Notes: generated by a model from the sequence alone, not told the origin. DNA of 64,000 nt from Podocnemis expansa (GCA_007922195.1 ML682024.1:8669892-8733891), one strand, 5' to 3'. Positions 12,901 through 23,215 are shown, counted from the first letter of the stretch. Made by a program: numbers and translations.

Positions 12901-15900
12901 TGGTGCTTTTTCTTCTGGGAAAGAATGGTGGGTATGACAGTGATGTTGAGCAGTGTTATCAGATGTAAACAGCTGTGGCAGAGACAACCCCTTAAATGGG
13001 TAGCACTCTGTGTGTGTGGGATGGTTATTTGGTGACACCACTCTTGGGGGCAGACAGTGGGAGTGAGGGAGGCGAGCACTGCTTTGGGCCATGGGAACAG
13101 GGTTCTATGTCAAAATGATGATGAATTGGGGCCATGTCACTCAGTTTCCATTTCTCTCTCTCTATGCCTGGACCACAATGACTCATGTCCATATCTCCAG
13201 TCATGTTGTCTCATGGCCTTCCAGTCGTGTCTGTACTACGGGAACAAAGGTAGGAGCAGACTATTCCTCTCCCATCTTGTTTGCATTCTGGGTCTCATAT
13301 CTCTCCCTCATGGAAGGGACGGTGGCTGCTCCAGTGCCACAGCATAGCTCAGCTCTCATGCTGTGGCAGCAGGGGTGTGTGTGTGTCACTCTGTTAGTTG
13401 AGGAGGAATGTTTGAAAAGGCTGTGGAAGGATGAAGTTACCAGCCAGGATGGGATCTAGGGTGATGAATAGACACTTTAAGAAAGGGATTTCCCAAAACA
13501 ACATGTTCCCATCGAATTCACCAGCAGTGGAGTGAGGTTATTTGAAAACCACCCCTGGGTGTGTGGAAGCATGAAAGTGACCCTGTTTTACACACAAGGG
13601 GTGTTGGGGCTGGTCAACAACAATACAGCACGAACACACCCTGCCTGTTCCCTAGAAGTGGGTCTGTTCTTCCAAGGTAATGCCGGGAGTGATCAGATCT
13701 GATCAGTTTCCAGTCCATCTAACTGTGGTGGGTGACACCCAATGTTAGCTCCATGAGCTCCAGCTGCTTTAGTGCCAGACTCAATGTGTTCACACATCAA
13801 CTCACCCCACACTCCCACAGCAGATTCACTCACAGTGCCCATGATTTCAGTGCAGTTGTGTGTATGAGGCAGCCATAGCCCTCCCGTCTTCTGGGGAGAG
13901 TTGGGCAGTTGGGACTGTCACGGGATGCACATCCGCGCACCCCTGAGCTATGATCTATGTAACTTTTCTGTTCACTTTTGTAATGTATGTGTGTAGTCTG
14001 ATTCAAAATGTGCCATGCAAAGTTGCCTTATGAATATTCTGACTTACTGTTGTGGTATCATGTTTCCTGAAGCATCATGTATGTGTACCAATGTGAAGTG
14101 TGTTAGGTAGGTCAGACCCTCAGGACTACCTCCCTGAAGCTGGAGAGTTGCATGACAAAAGTAATGTAAATTGAGCTGCCTAACAAAGGAGATCATACAG
14201 CAGCACAAAGAGGGAGGGATTGAGGGGAAAATGAGAAAAGAATGCAATCACTTTGAGAGAGAGAGAGAGAGAAGCTGCTAGCTTTCGCCAGAAAAACATA
14301 TCTTAGGAGCAGTTGCAAGATACTGACGCTATCCACATGGCCAGGAAGGCCTGAGTTGCTTGAATGCCAGCAACAGTCAGTCTTGTGGGTAAGAAAGACA
14401 AGAATAGATTAAAGAGCAACCTTGGAATAGTGTTAATAGACTAGCATGCATTTATATCTTTTATTTGCTTGTGGTAACTTCTGACTCTTTATTATATTAT
14501 TGTGCATTGATTTGCTATATATTCTCTTAAAATCCTCAAAACCAGTTAGATCATAAAGCTGGGCACCAAACCAACTCTCACTACACTACTGTGATGGGTT
14601 GCTCCCAGAATCTTATCGGGTGTGCTTCTGTGATCCCCTGATCCTCACTCCTGAAACCTGCTTTGCCAGGTGACCACTCACTCCTGAGTCAGTCCACACT
14701 AGCCTTCTGCATATAATCAGTTCCAGGCAGTGGGTGTGCACTCTCTGGCCGCCTATGGAACAGTCCCCGAGCAAGAACCACCAGTACCCAGGCACTACAC
14801 TGGGAACTCCCATCCTACAGGGATTGTGACCCTTCCCCCAATCACCATCGATTCATAGACATTTGTCCATCCAGTTGACATAGAAATGGATTGGCCAAGC
14901 CTTTCTGATTCACCTCCTCTAAAGTCCACACAACTTTAGGTAAAATAAACACAGTTTATTGATTAAAACATGATTTTCTTGAGTATATAGCAAATCAATG
15001 CACACAAATTTAATTAAGGAGTCAGAAGTTACCACAAGTAAATAAAAGATGTAAAATGCATGCTATTTTACTAATACTGTTCCAAGGTTACTTTTTAATC
15101 TATTCTTCTCTTTTTTACTCACAAGACTGACCGTTGCTGGTGTTCAGCCATGTCAGCTCATCCTGGCCATGTGGATTGGCTCAGTATCTTGCAGTTACTT
15201 CTAAGATAGTTTTTTCTGGCCAAAGCTAGCAGCTTCTCTCTCTCTGTCTCTCTCTGTCTCTAAATATCTGCATTTCTTCTAATTTTCCCCTCAATCCCTC
15301 TCTCTCTGTGCTGCTGTGTGATCTTTTTTGTGCCACTTGAGCTAGGCAGTTCAATTTTCATTACTTTTGTCATGCAACTCTCCAGCCTCAGAGAGGTAGT
15401 CCTGGAAGTCTGAGCTACATAACAGGCTTCACATCTGTACACATACATGATGCTGAAGGAAATGAGATATGACAACAATAAGTCAGAGCATTCATAAGCG
15501 AACCTTGCATGGCACATTTTGCATCAAACTACACACTTACATTGCAAAAGTGAAGAGAGATTTACAAAGATCATAAGCCAGGTTTGCACAGATGTGCATG
15601 TTGTGACAAGGACAACGTAGGGGATTCAATGCATGCTATAAATGTGAACAATGCAGTAGTCTAAGATGGCTCTTAGCTGGTTTCGTCTCCAGAAGAGACT
15701 GGGAGAAACAACTCATTGAAGCCTCAGGCTGCCCCCCGTGCCTAAGGGAGGGGTTCTAACTACTTCTGGCTCACTATCTGCCCACCATCCTGTTTGGTTT
15801 TGGTGAACTATTGTTCATGAAAAAATGTGTGTTGAAAACTGTCAGCTAGTTCTAACTGTGACAGAACAACAGGGTCTCTCAATTTCTGTGCTGTGAAGCC

Positions 15901-18171
15901 AGGGTTTTTGGTTCCACCCAATCTTAACTCCAGCCTGATCCAGTGGGGTTTTGGTTGGTTGGTTTCTTGGTCATTTTGTGGCAGTAGAACAGGATGGTCA
16001 AATGTCATCTTTATTAGACTTTCCATCCATAAATGGTGAAGCCACAAAGTTGCCTGATTATCCAAAAGAGGGTTTGCTGACTGTCCAGTGGTGTGAACTG
16101 AATTGAGATGTACAGTCCTGGCAGGAGAACCAGCCATGGGGAGCCATCTGCTCATAGCTGGATCTCTGAAAACAGATTCAGTGGCACCAAAGTGAGACAG
16201 AGAAAACACGTAGCATCTCTGACCCCTGTCCTATTGCTTCCCCCCCAGAGAACAAGTCCAGCGTGACATCAACAACACTCGTGAAGACAATCTCTGTAAG
16301 AGCTTTTGGAGAGTTTTGGGGTTATCGGGATCACCTGAACATGAGGAAAAAATATGAGAGCTGAGGGCAAACGTATTAACTGTTGGGGGATGGACAGATG
16401 TGTGGCCAGGCATTAGACCAACAACTTGCATGTGATAAAAGTGAATGAGGAGAGTTTTTGGGATTTCAGATTTTGTGCTTCTGAGTCCCTGAGGTTCCTT
16501 TGTCTTACCCTTTTCCTGCAATAAGCAGTCCTGCATTGCTATGGATTAGGGCACTGAGCCAAAGCATTACCACTTCCTGTCTTCCACTGAAAGGGCAGGT
16601 GTTGGGGAAAGCTCTCATTGGAAAGCATTCCACTGCTTTCACTGTGAGTTGGGTCTTTCTAGTGCTGCCCAACGCTTCCCGCTCTGTGGCAACAGCAATA
16701 TATGCCCAGACTGTGCCTTGGCAGACAATAATTGCTGCCCATTGGTTGTCTTGTGAGGCCCAAAGCCAAAGGCTGTGATATGTACATGTGAGATCTTTTT
16801 GCCTTAAGGCATGGAAGGTTTGATGTTTGAATAAAGGAAGCTCTTGTTTTAAACCCCCTAGATGTCTAAAGTATTTGGAACCCTGAGGAGTGTCGTGTTA
16901 AAGCACAGAGGGGGATTTAGACCCTGGAGAAGCTCAGCCACATACAACCTTTATCCCACTTAGAGTCTGGCTGGCTAATTTTACATTTTTATTTAAAAAA
17001 TTGAAAATTAAACCACGGGATCAATTAATACTCACCGTGGTTGGAAAGCAGTCTGTTTTTCTTGTGAAACGTTTCCATAGAAATGAATTTGTTTTAACTT
17101 TTTCTCAGAATTTCCTGTGGAAAATTTTATCTTTTAATGAAATATCAAAAATCAAAATACTTGAGCTGAAAAAGACAATATTTCAATTAAAAGTGGTGGC
17201 TCATGGGAGCTGGAACTCAGGGGCGTTATGATCCAGCTCTCATCTTCTGCCCTGGCTTTCTGACTTGCCCATGATGCACCACTTTCTCTCCTCTTGGTGC
17301 CAAGTAGTGGTATGTCATGGGAGTCCATGGTTGCAATGCATCATGGGAGATGGAGCCCAGCCTGTACTGGAAAATATCAGCACAAGACCATTGAACTACC
17401 AGTCCCATGCAGCACAGTAGTTGTATTTTTAACTAGAACAGGCTTGTTCAGCCTGCAGCCTAGGGCCTGGACTCTCGCCTGCCAAGGGCTTTCATCTGGT
17501 CCGTGGACTGCTGCTGCAAGAGTCTGGAAGCTGGGGCTGGCCAGGGTTTTTGTCAATTTCCCACCCTGTGCGCAGCACAGCTACAGCCCCTCCCTTCCTC
17601 TGCCATGCTCCTCTGTTCTGCCTTGCCCTCTACACAGGTACCCCTACCTCCCTTGTCCTCTGTACTCAGTGGAAGAAAAAGCAATGACAAATATCACACT
17701 AATCATTATTTTATTAAAGTTTATTAATTAGACCAATTTGTATGTCTTATCTATCAAAAATGTTCTCACTGCCCCCCCCCCATGAGAAAAGAATTGCAAT
17801 GTGTCCCCTCACCCCAAAAGGTTGGACACCTCCTAATTAGAATATTTCTGGTTTGGGCCAAAATATTTCAGTTTTTCAACACACTTTTTTTTAATAGAAT
17901 GTTAACATTTTCTGCCAAAAGCCATCTCCTTACATGACAAAAGATATCTGTCAAAAACCAAGACAGAGATTTTCAACTGAATATCTTCAATGGCTGTATT
18001 AATTCTTTCTCTTCTGGTGTCACTTGCTGCTCCCTGCCAAGCCTGGAGAAGAGGTGGGAGCCATGGGGTTATAGTTCATGTTTCTTGAGGTGTGTTTCCT
18101 TAAGGGCATTTACAGGGCCCAAATGACAATGTATTATTGTCATTCTCTCCCCAGATGTTGCCGGGGATTAA
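3925..18171 (+). CDS. Gene A: two-Ig-domain leukocyte-receptor-like membrane protein with truncated tail
   Basis: I assembled the gene as join(3925-3955, 4771-4809, 7541-7834, 9183-9476, 12844-12927, 13225-13249, 16249-16295, 18155-18171). Each internal junction has GT and AG, and the phases chain correctly (1,1,1,1,1,2,1). The product would be a cell-surface type I protein of about 280 residues: a split signal peptide, two 98-residue Ig domains, an uncharged membrane helix, and a tail of about 30 residues ending LYVAGD and then TAA. The two-exon leader, phase 1 Ig exons and multi-exon tail are the plan of LILR/PIR/CHIR genes. Against gene B, the TAA replaces a TGG codon and the ITIM tyrosine context is lost (NLYVAG), so A should not signal through an ITIM. 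It could be a decoy, an adhesion form or a decaying gene. Ligand unknown. Confidence 0.72.
4771..4809 (+). CDS. Gene A exon 2: 39-base leader mini-exon
   Basis: Acceptor TTCACAG, donor GTAAGT, phase 1 to 1. It encodes LSPSHQEICSAP, completing the leader. A short second leader exon is typical of LILR, KIR and CHIR genes (36 bases in mammals). Copies occur at 44212-44250 (minus) and 60738-60776. Confidence 0.75.
5300..5720 (+). repeat. Intragenic duplicate, copy 1 (before the first Ig exon)
   Basis: It shares several blocks in the same order with 7960-8360, for example GGCAGTGGCTGGGGGC, the CAGCAGCAG region, and GGATGTTA-CAGCAGGC-like sequence. The repeat unit carries the Ig exon. Confidence 0.5.
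5721..7015. other. Gene A intron; left part shared with B and C
   Basis: The stretch around 5880-6060 matches 61190-61330 and, inverted, 43690-43830. From about 6480 to 7015 it is AT-rich and unique, with no coding signal. Confidence 0.5.
7021..7210 (+). mobile_element. Penelope-like element 3' end
   Basis: Carries the family marks TTCAAAGCATCTTATGAAG, AAGCTCATGCAATAAATA and AAGTGCCACAGGACTCCTTG. It lies in the gene A intron before the first Ig exon. Confidence 0.65.
7541..7834 (+). CDS. Gene A exon 3: first Ig domain
   Basis: A 294-base, phase 1 to 1 exon between CCTTCCCAG and GTAAGG. It encodes an Ig fold running from PAPVIYLN to RRLSVSG. The B-strand cysteine is in VRLQC, the C strand reads VVFCKDGE (no core tryptophan, as in LILR and CHIR domains), and the F strand is SAGKYSCGYE. 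Sites for N-glycosylation are NRT, NVS and NLS. There are two additional cysteine-rich positions (FCKD, SCGY) shared with gene B. Confidence 0.85.
7835..7865 (+). repeat. GT microsatellite abutting the Ig exon donor
   Basis: The donor GTAAGG runs straight into GTGTGTGTGGGTGTGTGTGT. The gene B donor has the same arrangement. Confidence 0.8.
7960..8360 (+). repeat. Intragenic duplicate, copy 2 (before the second Ig exon)
   Basis: The counterpart of 5300-5720, lying between the two Ig exons of gene A. It supports tandem duplication of an intron-plus-Ig-exon unit. Confidence 0.5.
8455..9080. repeat. GC-rich minisatellite-like block in a gene A intron
   Basis: Degenerate units built on GGCTGCTGCAGCCC and GGGTGGCAGAGCGGGAC recur, with many CpGs. 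Long frames on both strands here have the same biased make-up and no homology I recognise; I take them as non-coding. Confidence 0.5.
9183..9476 (+). CDS. Gene A exon 4: second Ig domain
   Basis: A 294-base, phase 1 to 1 exon between TCTTCCCAG and GTAAAG. Key parts are PAPTFYLNQT, VLLQC, IIFYKDSEE and SSGNYSCGYE, ending LSVTG. It lacks the cysteine of FCKD (here FYKD). The flanking intron is a copy of that before exon 3 (see 5300-5720 and 7960-8360), so the exon arose by duplication inside the gene. Confidence 0.85.
9690..10010 (-). mobile_element. CR1 LINE 3' fragment
   Basis: On the minus strand it has the CR1 3' end, seen on the plus strand as ATCATAGAAATGTCAGGGTG and later CAACCTCCCTCAGAAG. 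Paralogous fragments sit at 42590-42960 and 62010-62420. Confidence 0.65.
10011..10750. other. Gene A intron shared with gene C flank
   Basis: Aligns in blocks with 62540-63000 and inverted with 42150-42430 (for example the TTTAACCAGCATTGCTGAGC segment). No coding signal. Confidence 0.5.
10752..10820 (-). mobile_element. Penelope-like element end, interrupted
   Basis: Reads GTCCTGTGGCACTTTTAAAGACTAA and then breaks. The missing continuation, ACAGATTTGTTAGTC, resumes at 11687 after two later insertions. Confidence 0.65.
10821..11289. mobile_element. PIF/Harbinger-like MITE
   Basis: Ends GGCTACGTCCATAC and GTGTGTAGACATAATG are inverted, and TAA flanks both sides (10818-10820 and 11290-11292). 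The interior has imperfect palindromes such as TTGAAATAAC. Part of it matches 37870-38000 inverted. Confidence 0.65.
11295..11681. mobile_element. hAT-like MITE
   Basis: Ends CAGTGGTTTCCAACCTGTGG and GTTGGGGACCACTG are inverted. Flanks ATGTAACA and CTCTAACA agree at 6 of 8. It lies right beside the MITE 10821-11289 inside a split Penelope-like end. Confidence 0.75.
11706..12843. other. Gene A intron before the transmembrane exon
   Basis: AT-rich. The part near 12490-12620 matches 41320-41470 inverted, so it belongs to the duplicated unit. No exon seen. Confidence 0.45.
12844..12927 (+). CDS. Gene A exon 5: uncharged transmembrane helix
   Basis: An 84-base, phase 1 to 1 exon after TTTCCTAG and before GTGGGT. 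It encodes LDQKF, then an all-hydrophobic helix (LGITVPVILVLVVVLFLL) and GKN. With no charged residue in the helix this is the inhibitory or orphan type, in contrast to gene Z. It has the same length as the minus-strand exon of gene B at 41035-41118. Confidence 0.8.
13225..13249 (+). CDS. Gene A exon 6: 25-base cytoplasmic mini-exon
   Basis: Acceptor GGCCTTCCAG, donor GTAGGAG, phase 1 to 2. It encodes VVSVLREQ. The identical-length exon in gene B (34868-34892, minus) encodes VMFLLKDQ with the same splice sites, which is the main support. Confidence 0.6.
13970..14560 (+). repeat. Inverted repeat, left arm
   Basis: Matches 14930-15560 in reverse: TGTGCCATGCAAAG, TGATGCATG-like and GGCTGGAGAGTTGCATGAC-like segments appear in mirrored order. 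Contains a (GA)n run at 14254-14271. Element family not identified. Confidence 0.55.
14561..14929. other. Spacer between inverted arms
   Basis: Begins near GTGATGGGTTGCTCCC; LTR-like in character, but no paired LTR was found. No gene. Confidence 0.35.
14930..15560 (-). repeat. Inverted repeat, right arm
   Basis: The partner of 13970-14560, with a (TC)n run at 15238-15265. Confidence 0.55.
16249..16295 (+). CDS. Gene A exon 7: cytoplasmic exon
   Basis: The acceptor is a C-run ending CCCAG and the donor is GTAAGAG; phase 2 to 1. It encodes EQVQRDINNTREDNL, and the first base of the next tyrosine codon. The EDNLY ending recalls the EENLY of LILRB tails (analogy only). Gene B has a 50-base counterpart. 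Confidence 0.65.
16300..17430. other. Gene A tail intron, paralogous to 32.5-33.2 kb
   Basis: Blocks just after the exon 7 donor, and the ATGCACCACTTTCTCTCCTC region near 17273, recur inverted in gene B. AT-rich; no exon. Confidence 0.5.
17439..17834. mobile_element. hAT-like element
   Basis: Starts CAGGCTTGTTCAGCC and ends GGTTGGACACCTCCT, weakly inverted. Flanks AACTAGAA and AATTAGAA agree at 7 of 8. Confidence 0.55.
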
Positions 18172-18186
18172 CTGAGATGCCCCAAG
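18155..18186 (+). CDS. Gene A exon 8: tail exon with premature stop
   Basis: A 32-base exon between TCTCCCCAG and GTGAGT. It reads YVAGD, then TAA at 18169-18171. The gene B copy (32261-32292) is open throughout and carries the ITIM here. Translation should end in this exon, 15 bases before its donor. Confidence 0.65.
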
Positions 18187-18405
18187 GTGAGTCACAGTTT
18201 ATACAAAGTGAAGTGATAGAAAAGTGATTCATTGGCCTGCTCAGCATGGCAGTCACCTGTGGGCTTGGGACATGTATTTACTCAGGATTCCCTGGTTCAG
18301 TCTGTGTTTGTCATCCTGTGGTCCAGCCACAGATCTCTGCCCAGGAGCGAGTAGTTGCCTCCACAAGTATTGGTAACCTGGCCAGTCAGGCCTTGACCCC
18401 CACAG

Positions 18406-18729
18406 ACCCACAGATTCATCCAGACAAGAGGAAAACATTCCTCTGAAACTCCACACCTCAGCAATAGGGGAGAAAGCATCACCTGTGGCCTGAAAATCTA
18501 CCTGGCTACAGAGGGCCTTCCCACCACCAACCTCCGCAGTGAAACAACCAAGGCAAAGATGTGCAAGGTTTCAAAGTTCCCATTTAAATGTCTGAGATCC
18601 ACACATCCAAATCCCACAGGAAGGTTTGAAAACCTCCTTCTAAATGTTACTCACACGGCAATTGGTTCTAGTGAGATGGATCCTGTTAGTGAAGCCCCAG
18701 GACCATCCATCGGTAACCTACCACCATAG
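18406..18729 (+). other. Open frame after an acceptor, downstream of the gene A stop
   Basis: After GACCCCCACAG a frame stays open for 107 codons to TAG. The gene B counterpart (from 32057 down) is open for 61 codons in the same frame after CTCCACAG. It could have been a last coding exon; nothing in the peptide is recognisable. Confidence 0.2.
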
Positions 18730-19214
18730 GCTCCTGAAGGGGAATGGAAACAGGCAAGGTGTGATATTCCTCGGAGTCTCCTATGCACTTCAGTGCTGAC
18801 AGGATTTCTCCGAATAGGTCTGCATGTAATGTAGGTGTCTGAGGGGTGTGCATGGGCTCACACAGCTAGCAGCAGTTATTTGGTGGCACATGTACTTTGG
18901 GTATTATTTTAGTGGCAGGGAAAGCTGCTAACACAGAGCTGCCTTTCTCAATTGCTTCAGTGAGATAATTATTTACCTCTGCTTCAGCTGATATTGGCAA
19001 TGAACAATAACCTTGGATTTTTCTCTCTCATTCTCTAAAGCTGCCTCGGCGGGGTTTGGGTCACTGAAGCCCTCCCCTTTTGTTATTATCTTTAATATGT
19101 AACATTTTACTGATCATTTAAAGCATTATGTCAAAGGCAAGAGTTGTGCATTGCTACCATGAGGGATAGCTGGTCTCCTCAGGATAAAGGCTGTAGTTAG
19201 CATCCAAGGAATGG

Positions 19215-20128
19215 AAAACCTATCTTAGGAGAGGGGAGACAAAGAGTTTGGCTTGTTTGGCCTAACCAAAGGAAGGCTGAAGGGAGATGTGACTGCTCCC
19301 TATTAATACACCTGAGGGATAAATACAAGGGAAGGAGTATTTAAATTATCACCAACAGATACAAACTGTCCATCAACAAGTTTAGGCTTGAAATTAGATG
19401 AAGGTTTACAACCATCAGAGGAGTGAAATTCTGCAACAGCCTCACAAGGGGATTGGGGTAGGGGTGGAGGCAAAAAAATTTAACTGGCTTTAAGACTCAG
19501 CTTGATGTTTATGGAAAGGATGTCTGATATGACAGCCTACAATTGCACGTGGTAACTATTAACAAATAACTCCAGTGTCCAGTGATAGGACACTAGACGG
19601 GGAGGGCTTTGAGTTACAACAAAGAATGCTTTCCCAAGTACCTGGCTAATGAGTCTTCCTACCTGCTCACAGTCTAACTCCTCGCCACATTTGGGTGAGG
19701 GACGGAATTTCCTCCTTGGTAATATTGACAGAGACATAAGAATGAATGTATTGGGTCAGACCAATGGTCCATCTAATCTAATCCAGTATCCTGTCTTCCA
19801 ACAGCAGTCAATGGCAGATGCTTCAGAGGGAATGAACAGAACAGAAGAAGTAATTGTCAAGTGATCCATCCCATCGCCCATTTCCTGTGGGTTTTTTACC
19901 TTCGTTTGCATCACTGGGTCACTCTGGTTTAAACAAGTTGAAATGGTGGAGTCTCTGTAACATGACATCTTTAAATCATAATATAAGGATCTCGGTAACT
20001 CAGCCAGAGGTTTGGGTCTGTAACTGGAATAGGTAGGTGAGGTTCTGCGGCATGTGTTGTGCAGGAAGTCAGATTAGATGATCTCTCTGGTTCTTTCTGG
20101 CCCTAAAGTCTATGAATCTATAATAAGA
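19215..20128 (+). mobile_element. CR1 LINE 3' portion
   Basis: Includes GGGTCAGACCAATGGTCCAT, CCAGTATCCTGTCTTCCAAC, AGATGATCTCTCTGG and the end TAAAGTCTATGAATCTATAA, in the order expected of a turtle-type CR1. Confidence 0.7.
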
Positions 20129-20140
20129 CGCTATCACAGG

Positions 20141-20689
20141 AACTATGTCTACACTAGCAAATTAGTTCGAATTAAGGAGCCTTAATTCAAACTAATCTGA
20201 GCCCTGTCTACATGAGGATTTTCCTAGATGGAACTAAAAATTTTAAGCAAAACTTAATTTGAACTAGTTAGTTCACTGGTTAGTCTGAACCAGGGGTCTC
20301 AAACACATGGCCCGTGGGCTGCATGTGGCCCCCAAAGTATTTCCTGTGGCCTGCCATGACACTATTATTATCAATATTTGCAATATCATTATATGAAAAG
20401 GTTTCAGTAGTGCAGCCCTTAGACTAATGTACTAGTCCTCATGCGGCCCTCATGGTTATTTGAGTTTGAGACCCCTGGTCTGAACTAACTGCTTAATTCA
20501 AGCTTATTTTGAAATTTAGTTTGAACTAGCATGACTAACCTTAAAAAGTTAGTTCAAACTAAAAAAAACATAGCTAGTTTGAACTAAAAGTTAGTTTGAA
20601 TTAAAAAACACACTCAGTTCAAACTAACTTCAAACTACTTAGTTTGGACTAAACAAGTCTGAATTGAGATTTTAGGTGTAGACATAGCC
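20141..20689. mobile_element. PIF/Harbinger-like MITE, split by a hAT element
   Basis: Ends ACTATGTCTACACTAG and GGTGTAGACATAGCC are inverted, with AGG on both sides. The interior is a TTAGTTTGAACTAA-type palindrome array. Confidence 0.65.
20291..20477. mobile_element. hAT-like MITE with perfect target duplication
   Basis: CAGGGGTCTCAAAC at one end and GTTTGAGACCCCTG at the other, flanked by GTCTGAAC twice (20283-20290 and 20478-20485). It lies inside the MITE 20141-20689. Confidence 0.9.
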
Positions 20690-20984
20690 AGGGAAAACCT
20701 GGGCCTACCTCAGTGGCTGGATGGCATGGAGAGACGTCAGAATGGCTCCTCTGCCCAACTTTCAGGGTCCTAGGCAAAGTCCATTTGTACAAACTGGGAA
20801 GCAGAAACGGGCCAGACCCACTCTGAGGAGGGGGAAATCTGAGCTGCCTGCCTCAGCTGGATTTATGTAAGAAGTGGAGCTATCGGTGTTTCCCAGACAA
20901 GATACCCATTAGAGCTGGTCCCAATGGATGTACAGCCATGTTGTCACAGTGGCATATTCTAACCCCATTTCTCTGGCTTCAGGC

Positions 20985-21345
20985 AAGCTTAGCAGAAAAG
21001 TACCATCATTATGTTGTATGTATTTAAAGCATCCACGGTTCAAGTAAGAAGCGACAGCGACATATGCGGCTGTCAGTTCACAGCAGGAGAGGGGTCATTA
21101 ATGCTTCAGATGCTGAAAGTGAGCACTCATTACAGAATGGTCACATCACAGAACCCATCCCAAATAAGAGATAACTGTAGGGGTCATGCAACAAAGAAGT
21201 GGGGAACATCTGGGGCCACAGCCGAACAATGTACAGTGCACCAAAGTGCTGTAGGACACTGTAATGTTTTCAGGGCAAATACTGCCTGGTCTGCTTTTGG
21301 AAAAAAAATGTCTCTTCTGAATAAAATTGGATAAATACTCAAACT
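20985..21345 (+). repeat. Unclassified interspersed repeat, copy 1
   Basis: Matches 28785-29110 in reverse orientation in several blocks (GTCATTAATGCT, CACATCACAGAACCC). Family unknown to me. Confidence 0.5.
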
Positions 21346-22245
21346 CCGTATTCTTATGTTCTGCTTCTTTATATTAACAACTCCGCTCCCAATTCCTCTG
21401 AGTTTTGTTCGTAGATTATAGTGTTAGCCCCAAAATCATGAGGCAAACCCTCCAAAATTCCAAGACTACCCTTAAGAACTCATACGATTGTTTTTTCAGA
21501 TGATGCATTTTGCCTGCTTTTATTTGGCTTGTGGTATTTGAGCCTTTTGGAGGAGAACTCCGGAAGTTCTTCACAATCAGGAGGGCTAGAAACTTACTCA
21601 TTTCAGCAAAACCCAAGTGTGAGACGCTGCACTCAAAGTAGTATGCTCTAACTCTCATAATCACTATTGTTGTGATATTTCTTAGAAAGCATGCAATGTA
21701 AGATCTCATATGAAAGGTAACAATCTGCTGAAACCAACTGTCGTGTCAAAATATGTAAATTAGTGTGTATGAAGTTATGAGATTTGGCTGCATGTTTGTC
21801 ACTGACATATGTTGTATGTTTGGGAATTGCCCAGTGCCAGTTCTCCAGTGTCAACAAGAAAGGAGGTGACCAACACCTGGATGGACACTGAATCATGATC
21901 ACCCTTAATGACCATCAGGGAAATAGCAAACAATGGATTTACAATTCAATGACAGTTATACAACCACCACAAAATACGGACTGAGCCATTCTGTGACTCA
22001 GTTGCACAAGAACCCACCACTGGGACTATTGGACTTTGTAATTCAGCAAGAACCACCAGTTTTAGAAGAAAGGATCAGGCCCACTCAGGAGAAATGTTCC
22101 CTTAAAGGATTGGGATGTCATGAGTAAAAATTTTAGTTTGTGAGCAGAAATTTTACCTTATGCTAACTTGTGAGTCCAACTTTACAGTTATGCATTATTA
22201 TCAATTTTTACCTAAACTACAGTTGCATACTGTACAAAATAGTTC
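21346..22245. other. Unassigned sequence
   Basis: Mostly AT-rich. The 21650-21870 part resembles LTR-type sequence but has no partner in the window. No gene. Confidence 0.35.
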
Positions 22246-22249
22246 CAAA

Positions 22250-23215
22250 GAGGCAGCTGGGTTAGTATAGTTCAGCAAAAGAAGCAAGGAGTCCTGTGGC
22301 ACTTAAAGGCTAACAGATTTATTTATCACATGAGCTTTCATGGGAGAAAATCCTACTTCATCAGACGCTTTGAAGATGGGGGAACTTACAGAATGGTAGG
22401 AAATAAATGCAAGGGAGTGTAAGACATGGGATCAGGTCATACAGTAACAGTAAATTAGAACAGATATTAAGATTCAAACACTGCAAAACAGCAGGTAGAG
22501 ACAGGTGAATTCAAATCACCCGGTGTAATGGGAAAAGAAGCTATAGTCATGATTTAATCCTGCTTTCACACAATCAAATCTGCATATCAATTTTAATTCA
22601 GCTTTTTCTTCTCTGAAGTCTTGAAGTCCCATTGAATTTTTTTACCACAGTCATCATCAAGTTGTCCATAGAATGATTAGAGAGATGCAAGTACTAAGAA
22701 ACTGGTTTTTGAGTGTTGTGATTTCTGATGGCAGTTTTGTGACCATTTATTCTTTTTCACAGAGATTGTCCTGTTTGTCCAATGTATAATGTGGGAGCAT
22801 TTCTGGCACATGATGGCATAAATCACATTAGTGGATGAGAAGGTGAAGGAGTCCTTGATGGAGTAGCTGGCTTGATGATGAATGGGACATCAAGATTTCT
22901 AAGACAAACAGCTGAATTAGAATTGATATGCAGATTTGATTGTGTGAAAGCAGGATTAAATGGTGACTATGGCTTCTTTTTCCATTATAATAGGTGATTT
23001 TAATTCACCTTTCTCTATCTGCTGTTTTGTGGTGTTTGAATCTTAGCAACTGCTCTGAGTTGCTGTTACTGTATGACCTGATCCCATGTCTTACACTCCC
23101 TTGCATTTATTTTCATCCCATTCTGTAAATTCCCCCTTCTTCAAAGCATCTGACAAAGTGGGATTTCGCCTATGAAAGCTCATGCAATAAATAAATCTGT
23201 TAGTCTTAAAGTACT
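22250..23215. mobile_element. Penelope-like element with inverted ends around an endonuclease relic
   Basis: The left arm (about 22280-22620) is the reverse complement of the right arm (about 22900-23215); each carries AAGCTCATGC, TCTGTTAGTC and the 300 bases before them. The minus strand between them holds a broken GIY-YIG-type endonuclease. Head-to-head ends are a known habit of Penelope-like elements. Confidence 0.75.
22630..22890 (-). pseudogene. Relic of a Penelope-type GIY-YIG endonuclease
   Basis: The minus strand reads SSTNVIYAIMCQKC and, in another frame, LYIGQTGQSL, RINGHKTAIRNHNTQKPVS and LSNHSMDNL. This is the order seen in Penelope endonucleases (NVVY..C..C, LYIGETGR, R..H, PV..H, H...D). 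It has frameshifts and stops, so it is dead. Confidence 0.7.

Noticed and set aside
14088..14160. Short YQCEVC..VGQT-like reading that recalls a GIY-YIG endonuclease
   Set aside because: Too short and interrupted; the rest of the domain is not there.
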